Source: Heterostelium multicystogenum (taxonomy: Eukaryota; Evosea; Eumycetozoa; Acytosteliales; Acytosteliaceae). Taken from it: DNA of 64,000 nucleotides. Below the pieces are notes generated by a model, which ran no database searches, was not told the DNA's origin, and was given only the letters and a program-made list of their open reading frames with translations. Below, one piece after another: positions 1 to 9,766 of the stretch. The position numbers and the translations under genes were made by a program. Location of the stretch: NCBI GenBank assembly GCA_003667245.1, contig RCNN01000007.1, forward strand, positions 124,001 to 188,000, read 5' to 3'. Numbering within the stretch: position 1 is the first letter of the stretch; each line of letters begins with the position of its first letter.

Positions 1-2
1 AG

Positions 3-519
3 CTAGGTGTCCTCAATAAAGATAAACCACTACTTGTCACAACTCTAAAGCCAGTACCTGCTGGAACCAACGGAGGTGTCAGCAAAACTGGATTCCTAGC
101 ATCGATTGCAGGTGGAACTTTTATCGGAGTAGCATACTATTTAGTGACACCGCTATTCAATCACACAACACCATTGAAACCACAGTTTGCAGTTATCTTT
201 TTAGGTACATTTGCAGGAGTATTTGGATCACTCGTAAGTACACTCAATATCACAATCAAAAATCAATCACTAATCATTAATCTATGTATTAATCATTCAA
301 CATCAAATGCTACAGGTTGATTCATTGATGGGAGCAACATTGCAATACTCTGGATTCAATACAAAGAAGATGATTGTAACAAATAACGCGCCAACTAAAG
401 ATGATAAGGATATAGTGCATATCTGTGGCATCGATCTATTAGATAACCATCAAGTTAATTTTCTCTCTTCTCTTTTTACATCAGCGATCTGTGGTTTGAT
501 TGGTTGTTACCTCTTTTAA
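3..519 (+). CDS. TMEM19: TMEM19 family membrane protein (DUF92), 3' part
   Basis: This is the C-terminal part of a multispan membrane protein of the TMEM19/DUF92 family; the start lies before the window. Reading in frame 3 gives a stretch with PVPAGTNGGVSKTGFLAS, the typical family motif (VPxGTNGGV), followed by a hydrophobic segment. An 82-nt intron (GTAAGT at 234, acceptor AG at 314-315) interrupts the gene. The second exon resumes with VDSLMGATLQYSG, which matches the conserved family block D-S-x-x-G-A-T-x-Q-Y. The protein ends in a last hydrophobic helix after DNHQVNFLSS. Known: the family is conserved across eukaryotes; human TMEM19 is poorly characterised, and bacterial and plant relatives are linked to phytol/prenyl metabolism. 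Function in this organism is not inferable. I am sure of the family, not of the biochemical role. Confidence 0.85.
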
Positions 520-1036
520 AAAAAACAATACAATAATCTTACACACAAAAACTCAATAAAAAATAAAAAAAAGTAAAATCCAAAAAAAAAAAAAAATAGT
601 TCTCATCATTAGACCGTTGGTTGATCGTTCAGATGAGACACAACTTTTTTCACACACTAAAAACAACTATTTTTTAGGTTAAAATTTTGTTGTGATTGTT
701 TTTTAAGCTAGACTATTTTTGTTATTAGGTATTATTGTTTGTTTGCAAAAGTTCCCTAAATAATAATAATAATAGTAGTATTAGTAATAATAAAAATAAT
801 CATCAGTGAAACTACAATCAATCATAAGTGATAGTATAGTAGCAAACAAAATCAATCATTGTAACATTAGATCAATCTAAATAAATTGTAATAGTAATAA
901 TAATTTTAAAATCTCATATCTTAGATATATCTTGACATATATCTTGATCAAAAATCAAATCACATCCGACCAAATAAAAGTAAATAAATTTCAATCATAT
1001 AATCAATTATATAGAATAGGAAAACAGCTCTAAAAG
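520..1036. other. Intergenic, AT-rich; 3' flank of TMEM19 and promoter of the RhoGEF gene
   Basis: No coding signal. It begins with A-rich sequence and AATAAA-like elements right after the TMEM19 stop (polyadenylation region), then contains short TAA repeats and T/A homopolymers typical of dictyostelid promoters. No RNA gene recognised. Confidence 0.5.
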
Positions 1037-4000
1037 ATGAGTGAAGATTGGTCCACAGATCTCCAAAAGAAGGTGTATGTATTAGGAAGGATGTTGTTGG
1101 AGAAGAATCTTTGAATTTTGATTATTGATTGATTGATCAATCTACCCGTAATATTATGGCGTGATTCAAACTATAGCTACTCAATATGGGCAAACAATAT
1201 ATTGAACAACAGAAATATGGTGGTTACAGATATAGTTGATGACCTGAAGGATGGTGTGCTGCTCATTAATCTGATGGAAATTCTCACCAATGAAAAGTTT
1301 GACAACTACCATATTTCAAAGCCAAAAAACAGATTACAACAGCTGTCGAATGTGCAGATTGCACTGTCGGCCATTGAGCGATGGGGCATCAACCTCGTCA
1401 ATCTCAGACCAGAGAACTTGGTCGACAGAAACAGCAAGATGATCCTGGCACTGGTGTGGCGAATCATCTCGAAATTCCATATTCAGCAGTTTCTCAATGA
1501 GGAAGACTTGGATCCAGAGTTTAGTATCGCTGACGACCTGTCCAGCTCGTCCGCTGGATCGAAAGGTAGCAACAACCCACTATATAAAACAAATTCGCGT
1601 GGATCGAGTAATTTGGCTAATTTCATGAAGACACCCAGAGAGGCACTTCTCCGCTGGTGTCGACGCGAGCTCGAGCCCTACTCACTGATTCAACCAATCA
1701 CCAACTTTACAAAATCATTCCAAAATCCACAGGTTTTCTACGCACTCGTACACAGACAAGCTCCAACATCGATTGACCTCAATGAGCTGGAGGCGATGGA
1801 CGATCTCAGTGGTTTGAAGCGTTGCTTTGAAATTGCAGAGAAGGCACTTAATATTCCTTCAATGCTGATTCCGCAGTCGATCATTGATGGTCAGATGGAC
1901 GAATCGTGTACAATGACATATGTAGCATACTACTTGAATCTTCAGAGAAATGGTGGAAATCTCGTACCTGTCCCATCGATGCCAAACTCTGCACGTGGAC
2001 ACAACCGTAGCTCATCGACCGGATCGAACACCTCAAACTCGTCCGTCACCAGCAGCGGATTGGGATCAAGCGACAACAAATTGTTCTTCAAGCGTCCACC
2101 CCTCAAGCGCCAAGACACTCTCACCCAAACACCAGAAAAAGGCAACCCATTCTCACTTGCCAGTGGAGGATCGAATGCCTCTGGCACACCATTGGCCGAC
2201 AAAATATCACAGATTGGCTCACCTACACAGTCACATCAACCACCACATTCACCGCACGAGATATCAACTTTTAGCACAGCAGACAAACTATCGCTCGCCG
2301 ACATTCTCAGCAATTTCACGCAGGAACTCAGAAGAATATCGAACGACCACGAAGAAATGCTCAACAAAGCAGCAGCAAAGCTCGACGATCGTGTCAATAA
2401 GTTGGGTGACAAATTGGATCAATTGGAGTCGAAGATCACCGACTTGAAGACAGTTGTTGCCTTGGCAAATTCAAATTCCTCAATTCCACACATTACAACC
2501 ACTACCACAAGCAACAACACCACGCCACTCATCACATCGGTTCAAAGCATCGACACCTCCATTGACAGTCCAAATGGCTCGACTTCATCCACTCCACCCA
2601 TTGGAGAATCACACTCGCGCGACCGCAAGAAGTCAGTGTCCAAACGCACAGAAACCAAAGAGGAGAGAGAGGAGCGTAGAGAAAAGAGAAGAAGCAGACG
2701 TCGTGAGAGAGAAGACCGCAGAAAAGAAAAGGAATTGAGCAACAACCCAACACTGACACAGTCGTCGTCCTCCTGCAGTCTGGCAGACGAGGCACAGGTC
2801 GACCGCGAGGATCTCAAGAAAATCATCAAAGCACAATCGATTGTCCGTGCATTCTTGGCACGTCGATCGTACAAGCGTCTCAAGAACCGTCGAGATGTTG
2901 CACTGGAAATTCTCCACACCGAGAAGACCTACATCAACAGTCTTCAGATTTTGGCCCACGAGTATCTAGTGCCACTGCGCAAGATGTCCGAGGGCATGAA
3001 CCTGAACATTGACAACATCAAAACACTCTACAACAACATCGAGGTCATTCTCAACATCAACAACTCGCTCCTGACCAGATTGCAGGAGCGTGTTTCTTCC
3101 AAGCCATGGAATTGCCACACACTGTTTGGTGACATCTTCTTCAAGATGTCCGACCTTTTGAAATGCTATATTGCCTATGTAAATCACTACAACCGATCAT
3201 TGAACACCGTCAATGAATTCACAAAGCACTCTTCACTCAACGAATTTATGAACGCAACCTTCATGCGAACCAACCAGCAGCTTCGAGATCTCATTATCAT
3301 TCCAGTACAGAGAATTCCACGTTATGTCCTGCTGCTCGAGGAGATGGTCAAGGTCACTGAGGCCTCGCATCCCGACCGTACCCAACTCGTCCAGTCCCTC
3401 GCCAAGATGCAAAGCATTGCTGACCACGTCAATGAGAAGCGTCGTGAGTTTGAGAATGTGACCCATGTCTCCATGCTACAGGACGCCATCATTGGCTTCG
3501 ACATTATGGCCTACCCATCACTCCGTTATATTATGGAGGGAGACCTCCAGTACAACCTGCCCACATCCGGCAGTGGCTTTTGGTAACACCATTTCTAGTG
3601 TCGTCTCCAACGCAGTCACTGGAAGCTCCTCCGACCTCAAAGGAGCCGCCGTCGCCACCATTCTCCACGTATTCCTTTTCAACCAGATGCTTGTCATTTG
3701 CAAGTACAAGAAAGGTAAAGACAGCTATTTCTCCAAGCACCTCTACGGTACTGTTGACAGGAAATCAAAACAACCAAAATATAAATACGTATTCAATCTT
3801 GCATTGACAAGTGAAACAAAGTTATCACACAACAAATCTGAATGTAAGTCCATCACATCACTCAACCATATAGATAGATATATCAAAATATTAACAACAT
3901 GCTCTTTCCATCATGATGTAGGTTGGTTTGGAATTGATAATCAAACTGATTATAAAAAGTTTATGGCTAAAACAGTTGCGGAAAAAGATATGTGGATTCA

Positions 4001-4064
4001 ACATGTTCAATCTTGTATTACAAAAGCTACCGAAAACAAGAAATCAAAGGATAATAAAATATAA
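1037..4064 (+). CDS. Rac/Rho guanine nucleotide exchange factor with CH, IQ, DH and PH domains
   Basis: It probably activates Rho-family (in amoebae, Rac) GTPases at the actin cortex. The start is a 38-nt first exon (ATG at 1037, MSEDWSTDLQKKV). The GTATGT donor at 1075 and the acceptor ending at 1176 join it in phase to YSIWANNIL, completing the calponin-homology domain. Domains in order: CH (residues ~5-105); a second CH-like segment (~150-260) around LLRWCRRELEPYSLIQPITN; Ser/Pro-rich linker; coiled coil; an Arg/Glu-rich charged block; an IQ motif (AQSIVRAFLARRSYKRL); DH domain (from ALEILHTEKTYINSLQ, with the conserved IIPVQRIPRYVLLLEEM helix); PH domain. A second intron (3844-3921) lies in the PH domain. 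The PH domain shifts frame at the T-run 3578-3581, where removing one T restores SGFGNTISS; this is probably a sequencing indel. About 950 aa. It resembles dictyostelid RacGEF/Gxc proteins; I cannot assign the orthologue. Confidence 0.9.
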
Positions 4065-4473
4065 ACACAAATCTAACCTTGTAAAACAATAACAACCATT
4101 CAATTAAAACCAAACTATATTAATAATATAATAACTGCTACCGGTTCATTGGAATTTGTAGTTAGTTTAGACTTTCAAAGAAAACTATCAAATGAAAAAT
4201 AACTCTGGAATAATGAATTGAGATATTTCCTATGTTACAGTTACTAAACCAACCAATGTTTTTTAAAAATACATTTTAGGATCCTATTGATAGTTGTTAA
4301 TTTATTTATGATACACTGATTATAATTTCCAATAAACTCATAATTTATTTATTGTCAGGATTCAATAGAGGAAATAGTAACCATTGTCTATTATAATGGT
4401 TTTTAATTAAATCAATATAATATATTAGATTGTAGATATAATTCATCAATGGAAGTAGATAAATTACTTACTT

Positions 4474-4608
4474 TTAACAGTTCATATATAGAGTATTATC
4501 ATAGACATTCAACGGTTGGACAATTGGTGGTTCTACATCTGATCGGATAAGCATTGTATATACACCGAGTATCCAAGTAGCCAATAAAACCATTATTACT
4601 CTAAACAT
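4474..4608 (-). CDS. Small single-span/signal-peptide protein, divergent partner in copy A
   Basis: A 44-codon frame starts at 4608 on the minus strand: MFRVIMVLLATWILGVYTML followed by a polar segment with EPPIVQPLNVYDN. The first 20 residues are a signal peptide or membrane anchor. The opposite copy (41996-42118) begins with the similar MLIVALLATF. A donor-like GTAAGT (minus strand, near 4470) and an acceptor before ACAATGGTTAC (near 4400), which is conserved in copy B, suggest a second small exon; the exact join is unclear. No family is recognised. The case for coding rests only on duplication and the hydrophobic leader, so confidence is low. Confidence 0.35.
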   Translation of the reverse strand: MFRVIMVLLATWILGVYTMLIRSDVEPPIVQPLNVYDNTLYMNC

Positions 4609-4856
4609 AATATTTTCTCTCTTTCTCTCTAGTTTTGGGTTTAAGTTTAAAATAAAATATTAAATGTTCTTTGTATTATTCGAATCCAATCAATTAGGAC
4701 ATAAAAGGAAGATTAAATTTAAAAGTATTGAAAATCAAAGTCCACAAATCAAATTTTTAAGTCCAAATTCATTTAGAATTTATTGGAGAACTTGTCAGTT
4801 CTCTCATTCTTTATTAAGCTCACTTTTGATATACAAATATTCAAAAGATATTAAAG
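4609..4856. promoter_or_regulatory. Shared divergent upstream region of the small gene pair, copy A
   Basis: About 250 bp separates the two divergent starts. It includes a pyrimidine tract (TTTCTCTCTTTCTCTCTAG near 4612-4631) and a block with ATTCTTTATTAA and TTTTGATATACAAATATT near 4807-4842 that is also present in the mate (41803-41995). Conservation between copies and its position suggest a bidirectional promoter. This is inference. Confidence 0.4.
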
Positions 4857-5219
4857 ATGATAATACTAAAATTATTTACTATAGCGGGATTAGCTATTGG
4901 AATAATGATGTTGGTTGACTACCTATCCAGTCCACCATCCAATTCTACAACCGTTAAACCAAATCCACCATCGAATTCTAAAACCAGTAAATCCTATATC
5001 CAATCTGCTAATAATCCAACACTTTCAGTTAATAATCAAATGCATCCAGAACTTTACCATTATGAAATACCCAAGTATGAACCAGGTGTCACACCAACAA
5101 GTTCATTGTTACAAGTTTGTATAAAACTAACAAAAATCATGTTATATATATATTTATTAACAATTTACTAAAACTACTATTAGGAGAGTTCAAGAGATGA
5201 TTTTATTATCAATAAATAA
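4857..5219 (+). CDS. Small membrane-anchored Pro/Ser/Asn-rich protein, copy A
   Basis: Two exons encode about 97 residues. Exon 1 (4857-5114) starts MIILKLFTIAGLAIGIMMLV, a single hydrophobic helix, followed by a Ser/Pro/Asn-rich region with a repeated PPSNS(T/K)T pattern and then LYHYEIPKYEPG. The intron (5115-5183; donor GTTTGT, acceptor CTATTAG) is conserved in copy B, including the donor-proximal GTTTGTATAAAACTAAC. Exon 2 adds ESSRDDFIINK and a stop. The paralogue at 41458-41802 (minus) shares the helix, PPSNS blocks, the YxYEIPxxEPG motif and the splice sites, which supports real coding. Topology is probably one N-terminal anchor with the tail outside or in the lumen. No family recognised. 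Confidence 0.65.
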
Positions 5220-5470
5220 ATACTCAAAGAAATAACAGTGTACAATATCTCAATAAAAATACATTATTTCTTTCCTATTCTTTTTCAATTTCGGAAATCA
5301 TAATTCAATTGGTTTTGTTTATACTAAAATCTTAGAATCAGCTTATTTTAAAAATAAAGTTATTTATTAGATTTATCTTTATTATAAATATAATACAAGT
5401 ATTGGCTGTTGTTGTTGTTATAAATTGTAAATTATACTCATTGAAAGTATATTTATGATATAAATAAAGT

Positions 5471-5839
5471 AGATATATGTACTTTGAATATATGTATGAT
5501 CATTATAAATTGTATTAGTTTACCAAAACAAAAAACAACAATTGAATTTCATTGAAATCATCAAAATATCAAAGAACAATTTATTAATATTATTTTAATG
5601 ATGTAAACCCATTTTTTTTAATTAGTTTTTTAAAAAAAGTGAAATCATGTTTGTTTTGTGGTTTAAGAATAGTCTATTCCACCACCAAACAAATAAAAAT
5701 CTGTCATCCCTTTGCAGCACATTACTAATGCTGATTTGTAAAAATAAAATTAATTAATAAAAATGTTGATGTTTTGTTGAGCACACCTCTACACACTTGT
5801 TATGGTGATTGAGGATCACATGTCTTTACCTTTGACATT

Positions 5840-5881
<42 letters not shown>

Positions 5882-5919
5882 TTGTTGTGTGTGTGTGTTT
5901 TTTAAAAGTAAAAACAGAA
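5471..5919. other. Intergenic, AT-rich promoter region
   Basis: No coding signal. It contains T-rich and A-rich runs, a (TAA)n tract just upstream of the F-box/LRR start, and a short GT repeat at about 5884-5898. Confidence 0.5.
5841..5880. repeat. (TAA)n microsatellite
   Basis: About 13 uninterrupted TAA units, 40 bp upstream of the F-box/LRR start codon. Trinucleotide repeats of this kind are frequent in dictyostelid flanks. Confidence 0.95.
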
Positions 5920-7764
5920 ATGACAACAAAAATAAATATATCTAATATCAATGATTTGCCATTGGAGACACTCATTGTATTGTTCCAATATGTAAATAGA
6001 TCTAATAATGCATCGTACTGGTTTGTCAACCACTCTTTGGTTTGCAAGCTCTGGACGACCAAGGTGTTGCCCGTGGCCTGGAGCGAACTGTCCATCTCCA
6101 CCAACCAGCCACCTGAGCCCCTCGTAAAATACTCGGAGCGTGGAATTGTCGCTGGCGGTGACAAGGTTGTCTATCGTCGTATTGTGATGCGTGTTGGAAA
6201 GGTGTTGGACTACATCGTCGCACTCGACACCTTGACCACCATCGACCTCAGAAACAACCCAAATACCAACTCGATCGTCGACAGATTGGCCGACAATCTG
6301 AAGACCAACAAATCAATCACCTCACTCAACCTATATAACAACAGACTCATGCAAAAGGGTGGAACTTCAATCGCCAATGCATTGACCAAGAACACCCACT
6401 TGCTTCACCTGGACCTGGGCTTGAACATGCTCGGTGCCAACGGTGGAAACGCTATTGCCGAGGCATTGAAGAAGAACAATACATTGACACATTTGGACTT
6501 GGCCTCGAATCAACTCAGCTTCCGTGGTGCTGGTCCCATTGTTGAGGCATTGAAGGTCAACAAATCGCTTAAATATCTCGTACTCCACTCCAATCAGCTG
6601 CGTGATGAGTGCGGTCTTCCACTGGCCGACATTCTCAGACAGAATCATGGATTCGTTGTTTTAGGATTGAATGACAATGAAATTGGCGCAAAGAGTGGAG
6701 TTGCTTTGGCACGTATGCTCAAGACCGTCAAGTCACTTGTACAAATAGATTTTGGAAAGAATGAGCTTGGTGACGACGGTGGACTTGCCATGGCAGACAC
6801 CATCAAGACCAACAAGTCGATCAAATCAGTCAATCTTTCATGGAACAAACTCGGTGCCAAGGCCGCCAAGGCAATTGCCGATGCTATCAAGTTGAACACA
6901 TCGATCACCACACTCGACTTGAGTTTCAACAACATTGGAGCAGAGGGACTGACCTCATTGGCAGCATCACTTGCCACCAACACATCTATCCACACCGTTG
7001 ACTTGAGTCGTGTAGCAGCATCAACACCAGATGGACACATTGCACTTGCTAACGCACTGAAAACCAATAAAGTCATCAGCCACCTCGATCTCAACAACAG
7101 TAAGCTTGGTGACGAAGCAGGTATCGCCATTGCCCAATCACTCATTCAGAACAAGACCATCTCCACACTCGTCCTATCGAACAATCAGTTTGGACCAGCT
7201 GCCATCAAGGAGTTGTCAAGTGCATTGACCAAGAACACAAGTGTAGCCACACTCCTCTTGGCCGCTGCAGTAAAGATTGAAGGAGTAGAGCCACTCTTCC
7301 AGGCTCTGAGTCAGAACAGCACACTAACTACACTCGACCTTGCCAACAACCAATTTGGTGTCGATGGTGGATCGATGATTGCCAAGCACCTGAATCAATG
7401 CAAACATCTCTTAGAGCTATCAATTCAGAACAACCAACTTGGAGCATCAGCTAGCCAAATTTTAGAGTCTATTCCACAGTCATTGCAATCGATCGACCTC
7501 TCAAACAACGCCATTCTTCCAAGCACAGGACCAGCATTGGTCGGTGCCCTTCAAAAAGATCAACTCTCTAAGCTCAATGTATCACAAAACAAGTTGGACG
7601 ACGACAACACACAACCACTTCTTGGCGCACTCTCAAAGACAACTGCATTGGTCCATATTCAAATCATTGCCAATCAATTCTCCAAACAATCAAACAATCA
7701 GCTTTTGGAATGTATTAGAAAGAATAAATCAATCTATTTCTATGATTTAGTTGAGGAGATATAA
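5920..7764 (+). CDS. F-box / leucine-rich repeat protein (RNase-inhibitor-type LRR)
   Basis: Single-exon gene of 614 aa. I choose the ATG at 5920 (MTTKINISNINDLPLETL); the frame is open upstream but without a better start. Residues ~8-55 form an F-box (LPLETLIVLFQYVN...NHSLVCKLWTTKVLPVAWSEL), which in known families binds Skp1 in SCF ubiquitin ligases. The rest is about 15 repeats of roughly 28 residues of the ribonuclease-inhibitor/NOD type (pattern LxxLDLxxNxLGxxGxxxIAxALKxNxS). These would form a curved solenoid for substrate binding. The sequence is free of frameshifts. A long minus-strand open frame across the LRRs is only a codon-usage shadow. The substrate is unknown. Confidence 0.9.
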   Translation: MTTKINISNINDLPLETLIVLFQYVNRSNNASYWFVNHSLVCKLWTTKVLPVAWSELSISTNQPPEPLVKYSERGIVAGGDKVVYRRIVMRVGKVLDYIVALDTLTTIDLRNNPNTNSIVDRLADNLKTNKSITSLNLYNNRLMQKGGTSIANALTKNTHLLHLDLGLNMLGANGGNAIAEALKKNNTLTHLDLASNQLSFRGAGPIVEALKVNKSLKYLVLHSNQLRDECGLPLADILRQNHGFVVLGLNDNEIGAKSGVALARMLKTVKSLVQIDFGKNELGDDGGLAMADTIKTNKSIKSVNLSWNKLGAKAAKAIADAIKLNTSITTLDLSFNNIGAEGLTSLAASLATNTSIHTVDLSRVAASTPDGHIALANALKTNKVISHLDLNNSKLGDEAGIAIAQSLIQNKTISTLVLSNNQFGPAAIKELSSALTKNTSVATLLLAAAVKIEGVEPLFQALSQNSTLTTLDLANNQFGVDGGSMIAKHLNQCKHLLELSIQNNQLGASASQILESIPQSLQSIDLSNNAILPSTGPALVGALQKDQLSKLNVSQNKLDDDNTQPLLGALSKTTALVHIQIIANQFSKQSNNQLLECIRKNKSIYFYDLVEEI

Positions 7765-7854
7765 CTCAAATCAACTAAACATATAAATAAACAAATATAG
7801 TATGATATAAACAATTATAGTATGATTATTTAACATGTTTAGTTTTTATTAAAG

Positions 7855-9130
7855 CTAGTATTTATGGACTGTTCTTGTTAAAAGGTCCATACTTGTATTA
7901 TTGGAAGATGAGTCTGTTGCATCTAATTTTTGTTCTAAATTTGATTGGATTGATGTAAGTATTTTATATAATCGATAATTGCAATGAATGCGTTTAGAAT
8001 CACAGATAAAGATACATACTAATTAAATTATAGATTGCTCTATTGGTTCTCTTCTCCAATTTGGATAGTTTCTTTTCTACATCTCTCTTTAAGTCCCAAT
8101 TGGCTTTTTTGGGAAGGAATGAAATTGCCTCGTCGTTGTCAAGTGACTGTGCGTTTGATTCCAATATCTTGAGCTTCTCCAATAGCTCTTCAACAACTGC
8201 TGGTACTTTACTCTTTGGCAGTCTATATTGATTCAATGAAGGATCTCTCGGTACATAGTTTCTAAACTTCAATCCCCTATTCAAGTAAAGTAAACATGAG
8301 AGTTAGCAGATGAAAATTATGATAGGCAATGCAAGACCATGGATCGTCATTCGATAGTTACTTGTGTATTACAGGGTCTCCAAGAATCGTTGAATTATCA
8401 TCGTTTTCATCATTATTATTGTTATTATTATTACTCTGTTGATCTTCACTCTCTTGTCTTTTCTTAAAATTGATTTTCTTTATCTTATTGCTATTGTTGA
8501 TGTTTTGATTTGATTCATTTGCTTCTGATTCAACTGGTATAGGTAGTGATTCTTTGAACGAGCTATCTACAAACTGTTCAACTTCTACAGTAACATTATC
8601 ATTATTATCTTCAATTTCATTATTATCATTGTCATCATCTTTCTTTTCTTCTTTTCCTTCTTGTTCTTTTGGTTTATCTATATTCATTTGGTCACCTTCA
8701 TTCTCAACTGTAGTTGTAGAACTCTTGTTATCTATATCTTTACTCTTATTATTATTATTACTACTACTATTACTACTATCATTATTTATTTTTGTTTGTT
8801 TCTCTTTTTCTTCTTTCTTTTTCAGATCATATTCACTCTTGAATGCCTCTAGTGCACTTATAATCTCTGCATTCTAAATTCAATGAAACAAAAGGTAATC
8901 AAAGTTGTTATTGTTAGTTGGTGTAAGATAAAAGATAAAACATTGATGATGATGATGTTTGGCCAAACATGCCATCAAAGTTCATCATTATGAGGTAATC
9001 AAGATGAACCTACTTTTGAAGTTGCCTTTAGTGGCAAGGAGAATTCTTTACATAGTCTCTGTAAATCGTTCCTCTTAAGCTTATCAAGTGCGCTCCAATC
9101 TATATCTTCAACCGACTGATCTATTGTCAT
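7855..9130 (-). CDS. CCDC12: SAP domain fused to CCDC12/Cwf18-type splicing factor
   Basis: Four exons on the minus strand: 9014-9130, 8362-8873, 8020-8276 and probably 7855-7922 (about 317 aa). Residues ~12-55 form a SAP-type DNA/RNA-binding motif (ALDKLKRNDLQRLCKEF...NAEIISALEAF) that spans the first junction. A low-complexity Asn/Asp/Glu/Lys segment follows. The C-terminal part carries the CCDC12/cwf18 signature: GLKFRNYVPRDPSLNQYR and PKKANWDLKRDVEKKLSKLE followed by KRTNRAIYNLI. Known: CCDC12 is a spliceosome component (activated B complex). Human CCDC12 is about 166 aa and has no SAP domain that I know of. The last short exon is the least certain: the donor GTATGT at 8019 is good, but the acceptor could differ. 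Confidence 0.85.
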
Positions 9131-9766
9131 TGCTTCTATACAGTTCCAAATCTTATCCGCTGTTCTTTAGAACTAACTTGTTTTTCTATTGTCGTTATTG
9201 GTTCAATGTAGATAACTGACTATTCACTTTGCCGTGATGATGATGATGATGTCTCCTGTTGTTGTTGTACAAATCAAATTCAGTCCACCACAGTCCTCAA
9301 ATAGTCTACTGTAGAAATTTAATATATTCGAATGAGCGATTTTTGGATTTTCACACCCTTATCTTATTTCAATTTTATAATATTTTTAAAAACTGTTTTG
9401 ATTGATTAACAAAAATTTAGGTAATCATAAATAACAGTGCAAACCCAATCCCAATTAATACAAGTAATTTCTTTCATTTTTTATCACCCCTTTTATAACA
9501 CACATACACACATATAATATATACATTCCCATATTTATATATTATTACTATAATAATAATAATAATATTTATAATACTCTAATACTATATCTATAACTAT
9601 ATCTACTATATCTATATCTATAACTTCTTTAGATTACTCTTAATTATTTATATATTCTAATTAGACTGAAATTATAAGTGTATGATGTTGTGGTAAACAA
9701 TTTTATTATATCTATAAAAACAAAAAATAAAAAACAACAACACCAGTCGATCACAAATAAAAGAAA
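9131..9766. promoter_or_regulatory. Divergent promoter region between the CCDC12-like and Kelch-HECT genes
   Basis: 636 bp with no coding signal. It contains CA/TA-rich and TAA repeats (9500-9610) and a TATA-like TATAAAA at about 9713, roughly 50 bp before the ATG at 9767. No RNA gene recognised. Confidence 0.4.

Larger units (their letters stand above)
4147..5470. repeat. Inverted segmental duplication, copy A (mate at 41123-42343)
   Basis: This segment matches the reverse complement of 41123-42343 in recognisable blocks. The outer end (TTGTAGTTAGT and AAAGAAAAC near 4157-4189) matches the reverse complement near 42300-42340. The block TTTCCTATGTTACA-TTACTAAACCAACC near 4230 matches 42185-42235. 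The inner end CTCATTGAAAGTATAT followed by ATGATATAAATAAAGT near 5438-5470 matches 41123-41155. Both copies hold the same two divergent small genes around a shared upstream region. The copies have diverged by many substitutions and indels, so the event is not recent. Confidence 0.85.

Noticed and set aside
1942..2959. Several open frames on both strands inside the RhoGEF linker and DH region
   Set aside because: They are shadows of the repetitive Ser/Pro and Arg/Glu-rich coding sequence and show no domain signature.
3582..3599. A possible tiny GT-AG intron explaining the RhoGEF frame break
   Set aside because: The GT-AG interval would be about 16 nt, far shorter than the 65-140 nt introns here. 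Removing one T from the T-run gives a perfect PH-domain reading.
4664..4918. 84-codon frame upstream of the copy A small gene
   Set aside because: It overlaps the shared upstream region and the start of the real gene; the frame is not conserved in copy B.
6645..7145. 166-codon minus-strand frame across the LRR gene
   Set aside because: Codon-periodicity shadow of the LRR repeats; no promoter, no recognisable protein.
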